Origin: a bacterium UBA2219
GTDB taxonomy: Bacteria > Desulfobacterota > Deferrimicrobia > Deferrimicrobiales > Deferrimicrobiaceae
Direction: 5' to 3'
Length of the DNA: 9,598 nucleotides
NCBI GenBank assembly: GCA_002327765.1
Contig: DCUH01000142.1
Coordinates: 225-9,822 of the forward strand
Each line of letters begins with the position of its first letter. Position 1 is the stretch's first letter. Of this stretch, positions 7,484-9,598 are shown in pieces. The notes under the pieces were generated by a model, which did no database searches, was not told the DNA's origin, and was given only the letters and a program-made list of their open reading frames with translations. A program made the position numbers and the translations under genes.

Positions 7484-7517
7484 CCGGGGACGTCGCGGCC
7501 GGGCGCGACGTCCCCGG
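7484..7517. promoter_or_regulatory. Perfect 14-bp inverted repeat in the divergent region
   Basis: CCGGGGACGTCGCG (7484-7497) is repeated in exact reverse complement at 7504-7517 with a 6-base loop GCCGGG. A G-T and then a C-G pair extend it outward (7483/7518, 7482/7519). No strong run of T follows directly on either strand; the nearest is TTTT about 5 bases past the arm on the minus strand, so it is a poor match to an intrinsic terminator. It could be an operator for a dimeric regulator, a transcript-end structure, or an insulator between the divergent units. Confidence 0.75.
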
Positions 7518-7579
7518 TGGAAGGGCGGTTTTCCCCTTAATTTCCTCCCGGCGGTTTCCGATGAGAACCGTAAGGGCTA

Positions 7580-7610
7580 TCGGCATGCGGGTTTTCGAAC
7601 CCGCACCCGA
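7580..7610 (+). promoter_or_regulatory. TTCG-capped hairpin in the Hpt leader
   Basis: TGCGGGTT (7586-7593) and AACCCGCA (7598-7605) form a perfect 8-bp stem closed by the loop TTCG. A small internal loop leads to an outer stem TCGG (7580-7583) with CCGA (7607-7610). The structure ends one base before GGAGGG, so it could influence ribosome access. The outer strand could instead pair upstream: ATCGG (7579-7583) matches CCGAT (7558-7562), a possible alternative fold. I do not recognise a known riboswitch class in it. Confidence 0.6.
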
Positions 7611-7611
7611 C

Positions 7612-7617
7612 GGAGGG
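7612..7617 (+). promoter_or_regulatory. Shine-Dalgarno site of the Hpt gene
   Basis: GGAGGG lies 7 bases before the ATG at 7625 and directly follows the leader hairpin. It fixes the start of the Hpt gene. Confidence 0.85.
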
Positions 7618-7624
7618 AAACGAC

Positions 7625-8002
7625 ATGACGGAAGAGACCGGCGCCCCACCGATCGACCGGACCGTGCTCGAAGGGATACGCATGCTGGAGGATCCGGGCA
7701 GGCAGGGGCTTTTGGAAAAGGTGGTTTCCCTCTACCTGTCCGACTCCCTGGGACACATGGAACGGATAAGGATCTCGGCGGAAGCGGGCGACCCGGAATC
7801 GCTGCGGCGCGCCGCCCATACCCTGAAGTCGAGCAGCGCGAACGTCGGCGCGACGAGGGTGTCGGAGATCTGCCGGGAGATCGAGGCGGGCGTCGCCGAG
7901 GGGGACTCTCCGCCCTCCGGCGGCCCTCTGTTCGAAAAACTGGAAAGCGAATATCATTCCGCCTGCAGGGAACTGCGGGCCATCCTGGACTCCGGACGTT
8001 GA
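7625..8002 (+). CDS. Stand-alone histidine phosphotransfer (Hpt) protein
   Basis: This 125-residue soluble protein consists essentially of one Hpt domain (about residues 15-120), the four-helix bundle that shuttles phosphate between receiver domains in multistep phosphorelays. The phosphorylatable histidine is H65, in the motif RRAAHTLKSSSANVGA, which fits the family pattern H-x-L-K-(G/S)-(S/A) closely. Downstream the helix VSEICREIEAGV and the C-terminal helix FEKLESEYHSACRELRAIL match the usual domain order. There are no membrane segments and no kinase domain. A strong ribosome site precedes the ATG. The next gene, which starts with a receiver domain, begins 16 bases downstream on the same strand, so the pair is probably one operon; the receiver is a likely but unproven phosphate partner. 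The hybrid kinase that would phosphorylate H65 is not in the window. Confidence 0.94.
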   Translation: MTEETGAPPIDRTVLEGIRMLEDPGRQGLLEKVVSLYLSDSLGHMERIRISAEAGDPESLRRAAHTLKSSSANVGATRVSEICREIEAGVAEGDSPPSGGPLFEKLESEYHSACRELRAILDSGR

Positions 8003-8018
8003 AAGGCGGCAGGCGCTG

Positions 8019-9598
8019 ATGGCGACCCGAACCGAAAAGGAACCGCTCATCCTGGTGGTGGACGACGACGCGGGGACCCGCCTTCTGGCAGAGGCCGCGC
8101 TGCGGAAGGCGGGATATGCGGTTGTGAACGCGGCCGACGGCGCGGAAGGGGTGGAAGCCTGCCGGCGGTTCCGGCCGGACCTCATCCTGATGGACGCCGT
8201 GATGCCCGGCATGGACGGCTTCACCGCGGTCCGGAGCATCCGCGGGATGTCCGACGGAGAGCATATCCCGATCGTGATGATGACGGGGCTGGACGACCTG
8301 GCTTCCATCCAGCAGGCGTACGAGGTCGGCATCACGGATTTCGCCACCAAGCCGGTCAACTGGGTGGTCCTGGGCTACCGGGTCGGCTTCATCCTGGCCG
8401 CGAGCCGGGCCTTCCTCGACCTGGCCCGCAGCGAGGCGAAGACCCGGGCCCTCGTGCACGCGATCCCGGACCTGATCTTCCGGATCGGCGGCGACGGGAC
8501 CGTTCTGGATCTCGTGGCGGGAGACGGGGGGACGTCCTCTTCCGTCGGCCGGGCGCAGGGCATGAAGATCGGAGAGGTCCTCCCCGCCGAGGCGGCGGAG
8601 CAGGCGCTGCGCAGCGCGGAGACGGCCCGGAGCACCGGCGGCATCCAGTGGTTCGAGTACGTTCTTCCCGCCCGCGGGGAAACGCGCAGCTACGAGGCGC
8701 GGGTGGTGGGGCTGCCGGACGGGGAGTCGCTGTTCATCTCCAGGGACATGACGGACCGCAAAAAGGCCGAGGAGCAGCTCGCCTACATGGCGTACCACGA
8801 CGCCCTTACCGGGCTGCCCAATCGCGTCACGTTCAAGGAGAGGCTGGAGCTCGAGATCGCGAACGCCCGTCGGCGTAAGGAGATGGTGGGCGTCATCATC
8901 TTCGACCTGGACCGGTTCAAGGAGGTCAACGACACCCTCGGCCACGCGGCCGGTGACCGGCTACTCGTGCAGGTGGCGGAACGGCTGAAGAACGTGCTGC
9001 GGGAGACGGACACCGTGGCGCGGGTGGGGGGAGACGAGTTCTGCGCCATCCTCCCCGGGCAGACCGATCCCGCCGGCGCCGCCGAGGCGTGCCGCAGGAT
9101 CCGGAAGTCCCTCGAGTCCCCGTTCGTCATCGACGGGAATATGGTGAACGTGACCGCCAGCCTGGGGATCAGCATGTACCCGGTCGACGGCGAAACGCCC
9201 GCCGTGCTTGTGAAGAACGCCGACATCGCCATGTACCGGGCGAAGTCGGACGGGAGGAACACGTTCCAGTCCTTCGCGTCGGAGATGGGGGTGGAGGTGA
9301 CGGAGCGGGCCCGGGTGGAGGGCGAATTGCGGACGGCCTGCGAGAACGGCGAGTTCGTCGTTCACTACCAGCCCGAGGTCGACCTGGGCACCGGGCGGAT
9401 CGTGGGGGCGGAGGCGCTCGTCCGCTGGCGGACCCCGGGCGGGGAACTTCTCCTGCCGCCGCAATTCATCGCGCTGGCGGAGGAAATCGGGACGATCATC
9501 CCCATGAGCGAGTTCGTCTTCCGGACCGCCTGCCTGCAGGTGAAGGAGTGGAAGTCGCGCGGCGTTTCGCCCTTCCGGGTTTCGGTCAACGTGTCGGC
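8019..9598 (+). CDS. REC-PAS-GGDEF-EAL response regulator, c-di-GMP turnover (3' end outside window)
   Basis: The frame stays open from the ATG to the window end, giving 526 residues. A receiver domain (about 8-128) has the acidic cluster D15-D16-D17, phosphoacceptor D59 in LILMDAVMPGMDG, T89 and K111-P112. A PAS-like domain (about 144-250) ends in DMTDRKKAEEQL. The GGDEF domain (about 255-415) starts at DALTGLPNR (261-269), has FDLDRFKEVND from 295, an intact GGDEF at 337-341 and a feedback I-site R328-E-T-D331 at the standard five-residue spacing. N304 and D313 correspond to the guanine-contacting residues of PleD, so it should make c-di-GMP. The EAL domain begins near 430 with E465-A-L467 and the N524 of its VNVS motif; the remaining catalytic residues are beyond the window. 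The protein probably couples phosphorylation and a PAS signal to c-di-GMP synthesis and breakdown. The ribosome site is weak (AGGCG), and coupling to the Hpt gene is possible. Confidence 0.96.
   Translation, partial: MATRTEKEPLILVVDDDAGTRLLAEAALRKAGYAVVNAADGAEGVEACRRFRPDLILMDAVMPGMDGFTAVRSIRGMSDGEHIPIVMMTGLDDLASIQQAYEVGITDFATKPVNWVVLGYRVGFILAASRAFLDLARSEAKTRALVHAIPDLIFRIGGDGTVLDLVAGDGGTSSSVGRAQGMKIGEVLPAEAAEQALRSAETARSTGGIQWFEYVLPARGETRSYEARVVGLPDGESLFISRDMTDRKKAEEQLAYMAYHDALTGLPNRVTFKERLELEIANARRRKEMVGVIIFDLDRFKEVNDTLGHAAGDRLLVQVAERLKNVLRETDTVARVGGDEFCAILPGQTDPAGAAEACRRIRKSLESPFVIDGNMVNVTASLGISMYPVDGETPAVLVKNADIAMYRAKSDGRNTFQSFASEMGVEVTERARVEGELRTACENGEFVVHYQPEVDLGTGRIVGAEALVRWRTPGGELLLPPQFIALAEEIGTIIPMSEFVFRTACLQVKEWKSRGVSPFRVSVNVS

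Noticed and set aside
5267..7540. Plus-strand open frame (757 codons) antisense to antiporter A, with look-alikes at 3184-5451 and 2082-3269
   Set aside because: They resemble each other only because the antiporters on the other strand are paralogues. The proteins are highly charged, low-complexity and without a recognisable fold, while the minus-strand reading has clear family motifs.
7586..7605. T-arm of a tRNA (GCGGG...TTCGAA...CCCGC)
   Set aside because: The loop is 8 rather than 7 bases when read as a T-arm, no acceptor or anticodon arms fit around it, and there is no CCA-like end. It is better read as a TTCG-capped leader hairpin.
7541..7624. GEMM-type c-di-GMP riboswitch upstream of the signalling genes
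   Set aside because: The conserved core of the GEMM consensus and its GNRA-capped helix are not present. Only a generic leader structure is reported.
5562..8945. A very long minus-strand open frame (1127 codons) across antiporter A, the intergenic region and the signalling genes
   Set aside because: It is out of frame with copy A and antisense to the Hpt and REC-PAS-GGDEF-EAL genes. Its translation is rich in R, G, P and H with no domain, as expected for off-frame reading of GC-rich genes with few stops.

Overview
The window is GC-rich bacterial chromosomal DNA with tightly packed genes, codon use strongly biased to G/C in third positions, and mainly purine-rich Shine-Dalgarno sites. Gene content (tandem CPA2-type antiporters with TrkA-C domains, multi-domain cyclic-di-GMP signalling proteins, a stand-alone Hpt protein) fits a free-living Gram-negative of the Desulfuromonadota/deltaproteobacterial kind or a similar high-GC environmental lineage. 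This placement is inference; no marker gene is present.

Region 1 (1-1162, + strand) is the end of an ABC-2 type exporter operon: the C-terminal part of the ATPase, then its membrane subunit, joined by a 4-base ATGA overlap. The substrate cannot be told.

Region 2 (1140-7414, - strand) is the most distinctive part. Three full-length paralogous monovalent cation:proton antiporter genes, here called A (7414-5342), B (5331-3259) and C (3248-1140), lie head to tail in one apparent operon transcribed A-B-C. The start-to-start spacing is 2083 bp both times, each gap is 10 bp, and the proteins are colinear over about 682 residues. Each has an N-terminal Na+/H+-exchanger membrane domain, an unusual middle block of four further predicted membrane segments, and a C-terminal TrkA-C/RCK-C regulatory domain, with no visible NAD-binding TrkA-N domain. 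The copies differ at the ion site: A has E157-D158 with K308, B has D157-D158 with R308, and C has E157-D158 with N308. They therefore look functionally diversified rather than redundant. Gene C runs convergently 23 bp into the ABC permease gene.

Region 3 (7415-7624) is a 210-bp divergent intergenic region. It holds an AT-rich promoter-like island, a perfect 14-bp inverted repeat, and a TTCG-capped hairpin just upstream of the Hpt gene's ribosome binding site.

Region 4 (7625-9598, + strand) is a signalling pair: a stand-alone histidine phosphotransfer protein, then a large REC-PAS-GGDEF-EAL protein cut by the window end. Its GGDEF domain is intact, has a canonical feedback I-site and canonical guanine-binding residues, and the visible part of the EAL domain is intact. 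The Hpt probably passes phosphate to a REC domain, possibly that of its neighbour, to control c-di-GMP turnover. Whether this unit has any connection with the divergent antiporter operon cannot be shown from sequence. No stretch longer than 300 bases lacks a gene, and I saw no tRNA, rRNA, CRISPR array or insertion sequence.
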